Source: Lachnospiraceae bacterium UBA4317 (GTDB lineage: Bacteria; Bacillota_A; Clostridia; Lachnospirales; Lachnospiraceae). From it: a stretch of 15,800 bases of DNA. Each line of letters opens with the position of its first letter. Within the stretch, counting starts at the first letter, position 1. The DNA is taken from positions 1-15,800 of the forward strand of contig DGUF01000081.1 of assembly GCA_002394525.1 (NCBI GenBank), in the 5' to 3' direction. The notes beneath the pieces were generated by a model. That model saw only the letters and a list, made by a program, of their open reading frames with translations. It was not told the origin of the DNA and did no database searches. Made by a program: the position numbers and the translations under genes. Below are positions 7,180 to 15,769 of this stretch, in pieces.

Positions 7180-7195
7180 TGGCTCCGGTCAGGCA
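7180..7195 (+). promoter_or_regulatory. Weak sigma-54-like -24/-12 promoter match upstream of the isomerase gene
   Basis: TGGCTC (-24-like) and AGGCA (-12-like) have the required GG-N10-GC spacing and lie about 60 bases before the start codon. The -12 box fits poorly (AGGCA against TTGCA). It is listed because two sigma-54-type regulators are encoded nearby. The rest of 7133-7255 holds only an AT-rich stretch and the ribosome binding site. Confidence 0.2.
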
Positions 7196-7255
7196 TTCCG
7201 CACGAAACACGTAATATATTTAAAACCATCACAGGATCAAAAAGGAGGTTACAGA

Positions 7256-8227
7256 ATGGGTATGTTAAGGAATCAGAACAGGAGATTCAAACTCGGTATG
7301 CACAGCTACACTCTGCACCTGTCCGGCTTCGGCGAGAGCTGGGGCTTCCAGGAGTATGGCGAGCACCACGCCTTCGAGCAGGTCAAGGGTTTTGAGGACC
7401 TGGTGGACATCGCGGTCGAGGTCGGCCTGGACGTCCTGCATATCACCCTGGTCGATATCCAGAATGACACATCCGATGAGCACCTTGCCCACTGCAGAAA
7501 GTACGCAGAAGATCACGGCATCGAGCTGGAGCTCAACATCTCCTTCAACGCTCCCTCCGATCCCCGTGTAAACTGCACGATCGAGGAATCCCTCCACATC
7601 GCTCACAAGCTGGGCTGCAACCTGGTCAAGTACAGCACGGACGTAGAGCATCCCAAGGTATCCTCTCACTCTTGCCTGTGCCCCTCCGTCATGAAGCAGC
7701 TTGTCGCCCTGGTCGAGGATTTCGAAAAGAACATCCCTCTGATCGAGAAATACGGCATGAAGATCGCCATCGAGAACCACTGCGACCTGTTCGCGGACGA
7801 GGTCATCTGGCTGGTCGAGCAGCTTCATCATCCCCTGATCGGTGCCTGCTGTGACACCATCAATTCCCTGATGATGATGGAAGGCATCGAGGAGTGCGTC
7901 CGCAAGATGGCTCCCTACTGCTACTGCACACACTTCTGCGACAACCGCGTCTTTGCGGATCCCGACGGCACACACTCCCTGGGCACCGCCATCGGCCAGG
8001 GCAACGTCGACTGCAAGCGCATCATGCAGATTTACCGCGACCAGTCTCCCATGGAGATGGATACCATCGACCTTGAGATCGAGCTTCCTCTGTCCGGCTA
8101 CACCATCGAGGAAGGACGTGAAATCGAGATGAAGGCACTTAAGGAATCCATCGAGTACATGTACAAAGAGCTTGGCATCGGCTTCAACGCCGCCAAGATC
8201 TACGGCGAGAGCAATTACAAGTTCTGA
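7256..8227 (+). CDS. Sugar phosphate isomerase/epimerase-like TIM-barrel protein
   Basis: A 323-residue soluble protein of the xylose isomerase-like TIM barrel (AP endonuclease 2) superfamily, whose members use a divalent metal to isomerise or epimerise sugars and related polyols or keto acids. Likely metal ligands are Glu173 (IAIENH), Asp200 (CCDTINS), His226 (CTHFCDN) and Glu274 or Glu276 (DLEIEL), in the order usual for the family. The frame is open from 7142, but ATG 7256 has AGGAGG seven bases upstream and the family fold begins just after it (FKLGMHSYTL). The gene lies between two near-identical REP triplets. The substrate is unknown; the neighbourhood (amino acid carrier upstream) does not decide it. 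Confidence 0.85.
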   Translation: MGMLRNQNRRFKLGMHSYTLHLSGFGESWGFQEYGEHHAFEQVKGFEDLVDIAVEVGLDVLHITLVDIQNDTSDEHLAHCRKYAEDHGIELELNISFNAPSDPRVNCTIEESLHIAHKLGCNLVKYSTDVEHPKVSSHSCLCPSVMKQLVALVEDFEKNIPLIEKYGMKIAIENHCDLFADEVIWLVEQLHHPLIGACCDTINSLMMMEGIEECVRKMAPYCYCTHFCDNRVFADPDGTHSLGTAIGQGNVDCKRIMQIYRDQSPMEMDTIDLEIELPLSGYTIEEGREIEMKALKESIEYMYKELGIGFNAAKIYGESNYKF

Positions 8228-8228
8228 G

Positions 8229-8355
8229 ACGTGACAAAGGGGACGGTCCTTCCCGGCACGTTTTTCCATGACAAAGGGAACAGTTCCTTCCGGCGCAATG
8301 TGCTGGTGCGAGGCAAATCGTGACAAAGGGGACGGTCCTTTCCGGCACATTTTTT
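8229..8355 (+). repeat. REP triplet B (downstream of isomerase gene)
   Basis: Units at 8231-8260, 8269-8299 and 8320-8348, plus-oriented, starting four bases after the isomerase stop and ending in six Ts. Relative to triplet A the differences are at 8251, 8340 and 8341. Confidence 0.92.
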
Positions 8356-8378
8356 GACCGGTTTTGTTTTTGAAATTT

Positions 8379-8422
8379 TATAGAGAAATGTAATATAGCA
8401 AATTCTATAGAGAGATGTAGTA
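8379..8422 (+). repeat. Short direct repeat, 27-bp period
   Basis: TATAGAGAAATGTAATA (8379-8395) and TATAGAGAGATGTAGTA (8406-8422) differ at two positions. They lie in AT-rich sequence between the REP triplet and the terminator hairpin. No gene is seen in 8356-8548. Confidence 0.7.
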
Positions 8423-8427
8423 AAGCG

Positions 8428-8471
8428 GGCGCTGTATAGACAGGGAGTCTATACAGCGCCAGTGTTTTTGG
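8428..8471 (+). terminator. Intrinsic terminator downstream of the isomerase gene
   Basis: A perfect 14-bp stem (8428-8441 with 8447-8460) has a 5-nt loop AGGGA, and is followed by AGTGTTTTT. It works best in the plus direction, about 200 bases after the isomerase stop and after the REP triplet. Confidence 0.75.
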
Positions 8472-8548
8472 CAATCATAATATTTTTCAAAGAATTCCCA
8501 GGAGCAGACTGTTTTCTGATTTTCGAAAGGACCAAATCAAACCCGAAA

Positions 8549-8668
8549 GACAAATCCGACAGAGACAAATCCGTCAGAGACAAATCCGACAGAGGCAAAT
8601 CCGTCAGAGGCAAATCTGACAGAGAAAAATCCGACAGAGGTAACTCCGACAGAGGCAAACCCGGGCGG
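8549..8668. repeat. 15-bp tandem repeat array (about 7-8 units)
   Basis: Units of GACAAATCCGACAGA and close variants start at 8549, 8564, 8579, 8594, 8609, 8624, 8639 and, degenerate, 8654. Because the period is a multiple of three, frames stay open on both strands. Plus reads as KSDRx repeats (8462-8695, GTG start) and minus as LSDLx repeats (8449-8730, TTG start directly after the transposase stop). Neither has a good ribosome binding site, so I do not call a gene. Confidence 0.9.
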
Positions 8669-8730
8669 AGATACCCCACACCCCGCAGGATATAATTTTG
8701 ACAGAGATCAATTGAAAGGAGATCAATCAA

Positions 8731-9501
8731 TCATATGTTATCACTCTTTTTACATGCTCGCTCCACGATGCCCCGGCTGATTCCGGTGAGACGCTCAATC
8801 TGCCGGAAGGTGAGTCCTTTATTGCGGAACATACGAAGATAGTTGTTTCGTTCAGCTTTCCCAAGAGTCCGGAGATGTGATATGTTTTCACCTCCGAGAC
8901 AGTTCTGAATGACAGATAAGGCCCATGCGTCGTCCTTTTTTTGCGGTCCGTTATAGTCAAGGATATGTCCGGCATCATCCTCCTCCGCGGCATTCATAAA
9001 AGCGCGGTATGCGGACACGTCTCCAAGAATATTCCGGATGCCGGAGGTGTCTACTATGGAGTTCTCAACGCCGTATAGGGCATAGCTGCTCCACTTGTAT
9101 GCGGAAAGTGGGCAGATTCCGGCTTTTTGAGGATTTTTTAAAATGTAACGGAGCACAACAAGGAGGTGTGACTCATTCTTGATCGGCTCGCTCAAATAGC
9201 GGCCCTGAAACACGTGGCCGACCCGCTGATATTTTTTGTTAAAATAAATCGCATAGCTTGTTCCAATTCTTTTCATGAATGTGGACACGTTCTGTCCGTT
9301 ACCATTTACCAGTAGATGGACATGGTTTTCCATCAGGCAATATGCGCACAATGTTATGTCGCATTCGTTGCAAAGTCTTTGGAGGAGGCTCAGATAGTAG
9401 TGATAATCGCCATCCTCCTCAAACAAAATCTGTTTTCCATTTCCTCGAACAATCAAGTGCTGGTATCTGGTGGGACTTTCGATTCTCGGTACTCTGGACA
9501 T
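8731..9501 (-). CDS. REP-associated tyrosine transposase (Y1/IS200-like, RAYT)
   Basis: A 256-residue protein of the Y1 transposase superfamily, single-copy enzymes that cut single-stranded DNA at REP hairpins. The HUH motif is His60-Val-His62 in YCLMENHVHLLV. The catalytic tyrosine should lie in SYAIYFNKKY (about 82-91), followed by the RAYT-typical GHVFQGRYLSEPI. A C-terminal helix-turn-helix (about 205-250, FRQIERLTGISRGIVERA) fits the longer RAYT type with an added DNA-binding domain. ATG 9501 has GGGGGG about eight bases upstream. The gene is lower in GC than its neighbours, suggesting foreign origin. It has no IS-type terminal inverted repeats. REP arrays lie on both sides in opposite orientation, which supports a RAYT rather than an ordinary insertion sequence. 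Confidence 0.92.
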   Translation of the reverse strand: MSRVPRIESPTRYQHLIVRGNGKQILFEEDGDYHYYLSLLQRLCNECDITLCAYCLMENHVHLLVNGNGQNVSTFMKRIGTSYAIYFNKKYQRVGHVFQGRYLSEPIKNESHLLVVLRYILKNPQKAGICPLSAYKWSSYALYGVENSIVDTSGIRNILGDVSAYRAFMNAAEEDDAGHILDYNGPQKKDDAWALSVIQNCLGGENISHLRTLGKAERNNYLRMFRNKGLTFRQIERLTGISRGIVERACKKSDNI

Positions 9502-9557
9502 GCTTTCATCCCCCTTTTTTGCATATTGAAGTTATTAGTTTTTAATGGAAATGATAT

Positions 9558-9759
9558 AACAGGACTGCCTCCGTATTTCTTTTGGGTCAGGTTATTACAA
9601 CAGGATTGCCTCCGTATTTCTTTTGGGTCGGATTATTACAACAGGACTGCCTCCGTATTTCTCCTCAATTGGTTTTTGCAACAGGGCTGCCTTCGCATTT
9701 CTTCTCAATCGGTTTTTGTAGCAGGATTGCCTCTATATTTCTTTTGAATCGGATTATAA
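9558..9759. repeat. 40/41-bp tandem repeat array (five units)
   Basis: Unit starts (AACAGG or AGCAGG) lie at 9558, 9599, 9640, 9680 and 9720, with a decayed sixth at 9768. The shared core is CAGGAYTGCCTCCGTATTTC followed by a T-rich segment. Units 1-2 and 3-4 form two subtypes. The array lies just upstream of the transposase start. There are no distinct spacers, so this is not a CRISPR. No gene is supported between 9502 and 9977. Confidence 0.9.
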
Positions 9760-9887
9760 AAAATAGTAGCAGCCCTTATTATTTTCGGATGTCTGTTTTT
9801 GGTAGGATCAGGACAGTTTGTCCGGGATTGGAACCAGCTTTTTTTGAATCTGTAAATAAAAAAACCCTGTAACTGAATCTGTTTTTT

Positions 9888-9963
9888 GGGAAAACCGCGC
9901 CAGGAAGGACCGTCCCCTTTGTCACGGGGAAAACCGCGCCAGGAAGGACCGTCCCCTTTGTCA
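9888..9963 (-). repeat. Two tandem REP-like elements, sense to the upstream regulator gene
   Basis: Two identical 37-base copies at 9888-9924 and 9927-9963 have a 39-base period, and the minus strand reads TGACAAAGGGGACGGTCCTT. The first begins 14 bases after the stop of the regulator gene. Orientation is opposite to triplets A and B, so the transposase island is enclosed by inverted REP arrays. Confidence 0.9.
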
Positions 9964-9977
9964 TGGTCTCCTCCGGC

Positions 9978-11891
9978 TCATTTCCGGGCGGCGGCGCGGA
10001 TCTCCTGGAGGTCGATGCCGCACTGGCGGATGTGGTACTGGAGGTTCTGGCGGGAGAGTCCCATTTCGGCAGCGGCTTTGGTGATGTTGCCGTTGTTTTT
10101 GAGCAGGATCTGGTAGATGCTCTGCCGGCGGATCTCATTGACGGTGTCCTTCAGGGCCACGTTGTCGGCCGGTCTGCTGAGGACGACAGCGTCGGCTGCA
10201 GCGGTCGGTGCGGCGGTGACGGCGGCCTTTTTGATGTGGGAGATCCGGGCAGGGAGATATTCGGAGGTGAGAAGTTCGGCATCCTCCGGGAGTCTGCGGA
10301 TGGCGTGTTCGATCGCCTGCTTGAGTTCCTTGATATTGCCCGGCCAGCGGTATTTCCTGAAAAGGGAAAAAACGTTGTCGGAGACGGTCACGATCTGTCT
10401 CTTGTACTTGCGGTTGCAGCTGTTGACGAATTCCAGGGTCAGCGGAATGATGTCCGCCCGGCGGTTGCGCAGGGGCGGAACCATGATGCAGTGGTGCTGC
10501 AGGATGCTGTAGAGGGCCGGGTCCAGTTTGTGCAGCTCGATGGCCTTGTCAGGCGAGAAAGAGGTGCTGAGGATCAGGCGGGCATTGAGCCGGACCGGGC
10601 GGTCGTCGCTGATGCGGGAAAAAACGCCTCTCTGCACCGCGTGCAGGAGTCTGTGCTGCAGGGGCAGGGGCATGGCGTCCAGGTCTGACAGGTAGAGGGT
10701 ACCGTCCTCTGCCTGCTCCAGCAGGCCTTTTTTGTCCTCGGCTTCGGGGTAGGCGCCGCGGACCGTGCCAAAGAGCATCTCCTCCAGGAGGACCTGGGGA
10801 AGGGAGGCGCAGTTGAACTGCAGGAAAGGCCGGGTGCTGCGTCTGCTGGCCAGGTGCATGGACTGGGCGAGGAAGTGCTTGCCGGTCCCGTTCTCGCCGT
10901 ACAGGAGGATGACCTGGTCTGTTGAGGCAGCCTCTCTGCAGGTCTTGACCGTATTGCGCGCGACCGCGCTGTGCTGGACAAAGTCTTCGAAGTGGTGCCG
11001 GGCCTGAAGGATGCCTTCGGTCTCAGAGGAATCCGCGCTTTTCCCGGAGGCGGGCGGCAGGGCAGCCGCGCGGGCCTGCTCATAGCGGAGCAGGCGGTCC
11101 TGGAGGTCGATTACCTTGCGCTGCAGGCTGCTGGCCGTGTCCCAGTCCTCCAGGACGGAGAAGGCGCCCAGTGTGTCGCTGCCGCGGAGAACCGGGAAGA
11201 AGTTGGCGATCGTCTCCCTGCGCTGTCCGCTGCGGGTGTGATAATACTGGCGGTGGTTGAGAGAGGGCGTCCGGGTCTGCCGGGTCTGGGGGATGCTCAG
11301 CGGAGAGGTGTCCTCATTTTCATAAACATTATTGATGTGCTCCCCGCGGACCTTTTCAAAGACCAGGTCATCGATCTCCAGGGCGGCGGCATTGCAGAAA
11401 TACATGCGGTCTTCTTCGTCGCAGATGACGACGGCCTCATGGATCTGGTCAAGGGCGGTGACCGCCATGTCCAGGGCGTGGTCCCGGGAGGCGTCGCGGA
11501 GGATCAGGAGGCGGGTATCCCCGGGGAGGAGGGGGTGCTGCAGGAGCGCCGTGCAGGCCGCATAGCGCCCGAAGGCGATCCGGGCATAGGCCGTGGGCGT
11601 GCTCTCTGCGGGGAGGACCTCCCTGAAAAAGGTCGTTCCCGTGCCTGTTCCTGCCGTGACCTGCTCCGCCTTGTCGGCCGGGGCATGGCTTCCCTCTTTT
11701 CCCTCTTTTGCCCGGAGCGATTCTACGAGGGGGATCAGGCCCGCCGGGAGCTTTTGCCCCGGGAGCTGGCCTTCTCCGGAGAGCAGGAGGTCAGCCTGGT
11801 CATTGATAGAGATAATAGTGTAGTCGGTATTGATCAGGACACAGGCAGCCCCGCAGTCCGAGAGCAGATCAATCAGAGACAGATAATTCAT
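9978..11891 (-). CDS. PAS/AAA+/Fis-type regulator with degenerate sigma-54 activator motifs
   Basis: A 637-residue protein with sigma-54 enhancer-binding architecture: an N-terminal sensory region (about 1-135), a PAS-like domain (about 140-250, EAVVICDEEDRMYFCNAAAL), a coiled linker, an AAA+ domain (about 300-530) and a Fis helix-turn-helix (about 588-627, ITKAAAEMGLSRQNLQYHI). Walker A is intact (GENGTGK, 332-338). The sigma-54 contact motif GAFTGA reads GAYPEA (379-384), Walker B reads LYLSDL where LFLDEI is expected (Ser402, Asp403), and sensor I has STS in place of ATN. It therefore probably cannot remodel sigma-54 holoenzyme in the normal way. The closest relative in the window is the intact activator at 13629-15647. 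The frame extends to a TTG at 11936, but ATG 11891 has GGGAGG five bases upstream. Confidence 0.9.
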   Translation of the reverse strand: MNYLSLIDLLSDCGAACVLINTDYTIISINDQADLLLSGEGQLPGQKLPAGLIPLVESLRAKEGKEGSHAPADKAEQVTAGTGTGTTFFREVLPAESTPTAYARIAFGRYAACTALLQHPLLPGDTRLLILRDASRDHALDMAVTALDQIHEAVVICDEEDRMYFCNAAALEIDDLVFEKVRGEHINNVYENEDTSPLSIPQTRQTRTPSLNHRQYYHTRSGQRRETIANFFPVLRGSDTLGAFSVLEDWDTASSLQRKVIDLQDRLLRYEQARAAALPPASGKSADSSETEGILQARHHFEDFVQHSAVARNTVKTCREAASTDQVILLYGENGTGKHFLAQSMHLASRRSTRPFLQFNCASLPQVLLEEMLFGTVRGAYPEAEDKKGLLEQAEDGTLYLSDLDAMPLPLQHRLLHAVQRGVFSRISDDRPVRLNARLILSTSFSPDKAIELHKLDPALYSILQHHCIMVPPLRNRRADIIPLTLEFVNSCNRKYKRQIVTVSDNVFSLFRKYRWPGNIKELKQAIEHAIRRLPEDAELLTSEYLPARISHIKKAAVTAAPTAAADAVVLSRPADNVALKDTVNEIRRQSIYQILLKNNGNITKAAAEMGLSRQNLQYHIRQCGIDLQEIRAAARK

Positions 11892-11941
11892 AAAAGCCTC
11901 CCTTGCAAATTGGCGCAAATATTTTTTGCTGCACAAAAGGC

Positions 11942-11970
11942 ACTATAGCACATATAAGGAAAATTGTATA
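11942..11970 (-). promoter_or_regulatory. Predicted promoter of the degenerate regulator, within a dyad
   Basis: On the minus strand TATACA (11965-11970) and TATAGT (11942-11947) are 17 bases apart, about 50 bases before the start codon. The inverted repeat CACTATA (11941-11947)/TATAGTG (11967-11973) covers both boxes. Confidence 0.45.
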
Positions 11971-12053
11971 GTGAAAAAAGTAGGCGTCCGGCACGGGTAT
12001 AAAAAAATCAGGCGTCCGGCACGGGTATAAAAAAAGCGGCTGCCCGGCACGGG
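11970..12053 (-). repeat. Three 28-bp tandem units overlapping the alcohol dehydrogenase terminator
   Basis: Units at 12026-12053, 11998-12025 and 11970-11997 each read, on the minus strand, CCCGTGCCGG, eight variable bases and a T-run of six or seven. The first unit is the 3' arm and T-tract of the terminator. Two perfect 26-base plus-strand copies lie at 11982-12007 and 12010-12035. Confidence 0.85.
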
Positions 12054-12071
12054 GGAGTGTCGGGCAGCCGC
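12029..12071 (-). terminator. Intrinsic terminator of the alcohol dehydrogenase gene
   Basis: A stem of 15 bp with one G-U pair (12036-12050 with 12057-12071) has a 6-nt loop. On the minus strand it is followed by seven Ts. It lies about 75 bases after the dehydrogenase stop codon. Confidence 0.93.
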
Positions 12072-12144
12072 AGATGGCAAGAGAGAGTTGTAATGGTTAA
12101 ACAGACCGCCGAGGGGGTCGGGACTATTTCATTCCTGAATGGAA

Positions 12145-13314
12145 TCAAAGGGCCATCTTGTAGATCTCGGCAGCGATCTCGCGGCTCAGCTTCATGAAGT
12201 TGCCGTGGTTGGGAGCGCCGTTGAACATATCGTCGACCATAGCGGGAATGTCGGCCTCTGTGCCGCCGATCTCGGTGATGGTGGTGGGAAGGTGCATGGA
12301 CTTGATCCACTCTGCGTACTTCTCGATACCGGTTAGAGCGGTCTCCTCGGGATTCTCAAAGTTCATCTGAACGCCGAAGACGCGGTTTGCGAACTGAGCG
12401 AAGCGCATGACATCTTCTTTGTAGACATAGCGCATCCAGCTGGGGAAGAGGATGCCCAGGCCTGCGCCGTGAGAGCACTTGAAGAAGGTGGAGAGCTGGT
12501 TCTCGAGGTGGTGTGTGCCCCAGTCCTGTGCACGGCCTACGCCGGTGATGTTGTTGTGTGCGATGGTGCCGGCCCACATGACGTTTGCGCGTGCCTCGTA
12601 GTTCTGAGGATCCGCGATCAGTCTTCTGGACTCCTTGACCATGGTGATCATGACTGCCTCGAGGAGACGGTCTGTGATCTCGACCTCTTTGGTCTTTGTG
12701 AAATAGCGCTCCATGCAGTGAGCCATGATGTCGGTGATGCCGCTGGCAGTCTGGTACTCGGGCAGAGTCATGGTCAGCTCAGGGTTCATGACTGCGAAAA
12801 CGGGACGAAGGATATCACCTTCTGCGCATCTCTTGAGGTTGTCCTCGGAGGTGACGACGGAGTCAGTGGAAGCCTCGGAGCCGGTGGCTGCGATGGTCAG
12901 AACGACACCGACGGGAAGGGCCTTCGTGACGATGGGGCATGTGCCATCATAGAAATCCCAGAAGTTGCCATCATAGACTGCGCCGAGCGCGATGCCCTTG
13001 GCGGAATCGATCGTGGAGCCGCCGCCGACGGGAAGCAGGAAGTCAACGCCTTCCTTACGGGCAATCTCGATACCCTCGCGGACCAGCTCTGCTCTGGGGT
13101 TGGGCTGTGCGCCGCCGAGCTCGACATAGGGAATATTCTCAGCCTCCAGGGAAGCTTTGACGCGGTCCAGCAGACCGGAGCGGATGACAGAACCGCCGCC
13201 GTAGTGGATCATGACCTTGGTGCCGCCGAACTTCTTGACCAGCTGGCCGGTCTGATTCTCAGTGCCTCTGCCAAACTGAAAATATGTGGGGCTGTAGAAT
13301 GTAAAGTTATCCAT
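12145..13314 (-). CDS. Iron-containing alcohol dehydrogenase (butanol dehydrogenase/YqhD-like)
   Basis: A 389-residue group III alcohol dehydrogenase that interconverts an aldehyde and an alcohol with NAD(P)H. The nucleotide-binding half has HYGGGSV (about 37-43) and PVGGGSTIDSAKG (95-107). Predicted metal ligands are Asp195 and His199 (SGITDIMAHC), His268 (GTHHLENQLS) and His282 (CSHGAGLG), with the family's usual 14-residue gap between the last two. Length and motifs fit the butanol dehydrogenase/YqhD clade better than classical 4-hydroxybutyrate dehydrogenase, although abfD lies elsewhere in the window. ATG 13314 has AAGGAGG five bases upstream and the gene ends in its own terminator. It lies between two paralogous PAS/AAA+/Fis regulators on the same strand and is a natural candidate target, but I found no good -24/-12 promoter upstream. 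Confidence 0.94.
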   Translation of the reverse strand: MDNFTFYSPTYFQFGRGTENQTGQLVKKFGGTKVMIHYGGGSVIRSGLLDRVKASLEAENIPYVELGGAQPNPRAELVREGIEIARKEGVDFLLPVGGGSTIDSAKGIALGAVYDGNFWDFYDGTCPIVTKALPVGVVLTIAATGSEASTDSVVTSEDNLKRCAEGDILRPVFAVMNPELTMTLPEYQTASGITDIMAHCMERYFTKTKEVEITDRLLEAVMITMVKESRRLIADPQNYEARANVMWAGTIAHNNITGVGRAQDWGTHHLENQLSTFFKCSHGAGLGILFPSWMRYVYKEDVMRFAQFANRVFGVQMNFENPEETALTGIEKYAEWIKSMHLPTTITEIGGTEADIPAMVDDMFNGAPNHGNFMKLSREIAAEIYKMAL

Positions 13315-13385
13315 GGAGACCTCCTTAAAAATAATAATGATCTAAATTGTACGGAATCAAACAGATACGAATTTGAATGGAATAG

Positions 13386-13399
13386 TTCCGGTGCCGGAA
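13386..13399. promoter_or_regulatory. Palindrome upstream of the alcohol dehydrogenase gene
   Basis: TTCCGG-TG-CCGGAA is a perfect 6-bp inverted repeat with a 2-base centre, about 70 bases before the dehydrogenase start. It is a possible regulator-binding site. CCGGAA also recurs at 13515 and 13534. The rest of 13315-13455 is AT-rich; a TACAAT on the minus strand is a possible -10 box, without a clear -35. Confidence 0.35.
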
Positions 13400-13455
13400 T
13401 GAGAAAAGCTCCAGGAATCTTCCGGCGGATTCAGTTCTTTTTTGTAGTTTTATTA

Positions 13456-13490
13456 TAAAAAACACACTGCAGAAAGGTTTTGCAGTGTGT
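13456..13490 (-). terminator. Second intrinsic terminator downstream of the sigma-54 activator gene
   Basis: ACACACTGCA (13462-13471) pairs perfectly with TGCAGTGTGT (13481-13490) across a 9-nt loop. On the minus strand it is followed by a T-run, then TATAATAAAA. It separates the activator gene from the dehydrogenase gene. Confidence 0.88.
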
Positions 13491-13540
13491 CGACAATCTT
13501 TTGCACTATCTCAGCCGGAATGGGAGGGGACGGGCCGGAA

Positions 13541-13585
13541 AATGAAACGAGCCGGAGGACGATTCCCATCCTCTCCGGCTCGTTT
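13541..13585 (-). terminator. First intrinsic terminator of the sigma-54 activator gene
   Basis: A perfect 13-bp stem (13545-13557 with 13573-13585) has a 15-nt loop and a minus-strand tail TTTCATTTT. It lies about 45 bases after the activator stop, giving two terminators in series. Confidence 0.8.
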
Positions 13586-13628
13586 GTCACCTGGTCATCA
13601 TTCAATCCTTTCAATAAAAAAGGTTTTT

Positions 13629-15647
<2,019 letters not shown>

Positions 15648-15769
15648 AAAAATACCCCCTGTGATGATATATCTTTGGATTATTATATTATTACATAGCT
15701 GTATAGAGGATTGTTGATAATAAATTGGGAAAAGATGGCTGTTTATTTGAAATGCGGACGAGACAAAGG
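15648..15769 (-). promoter_or_regulatory. AT-rich upstream region of the sigma-54 activator gene
   Basis: The minus strand has TATAAT-like runs (around 15675-15690) and TTATCA/TCAACA further upstream (around 15710-15720), so a sigma-70-type promoter is likely here. I cannot fix a single -35/-10 pair with good spacing. Confidence 0.35.

Noticed and set aside
7265..8350. 361-codon minus-strand frame opposite the isomerase gene
   Set aside because: Antisense shadow; it begins inside REP triplet B.
9558..9759. CRISPR array
   Set aside because: Units are contiguous and vary along their whole length, with no conserved repeat/unique spacer alternation and no cas genes.
10971..11948. 325-codon plus-strand frame opposite the degenerate regulator
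   Set aside because: No domain and no ribosome binding site; the minus strand encodes clear PAS and AAA+ motifs.
13315..13445. Sigma-54 promoter upstream of the alcohol dehydrogenase
   Set aside because: Scanning the minus strand for GG-N10-GC gave no match; CGGCAC near 13391 lacks a -12 GC at the right distance.
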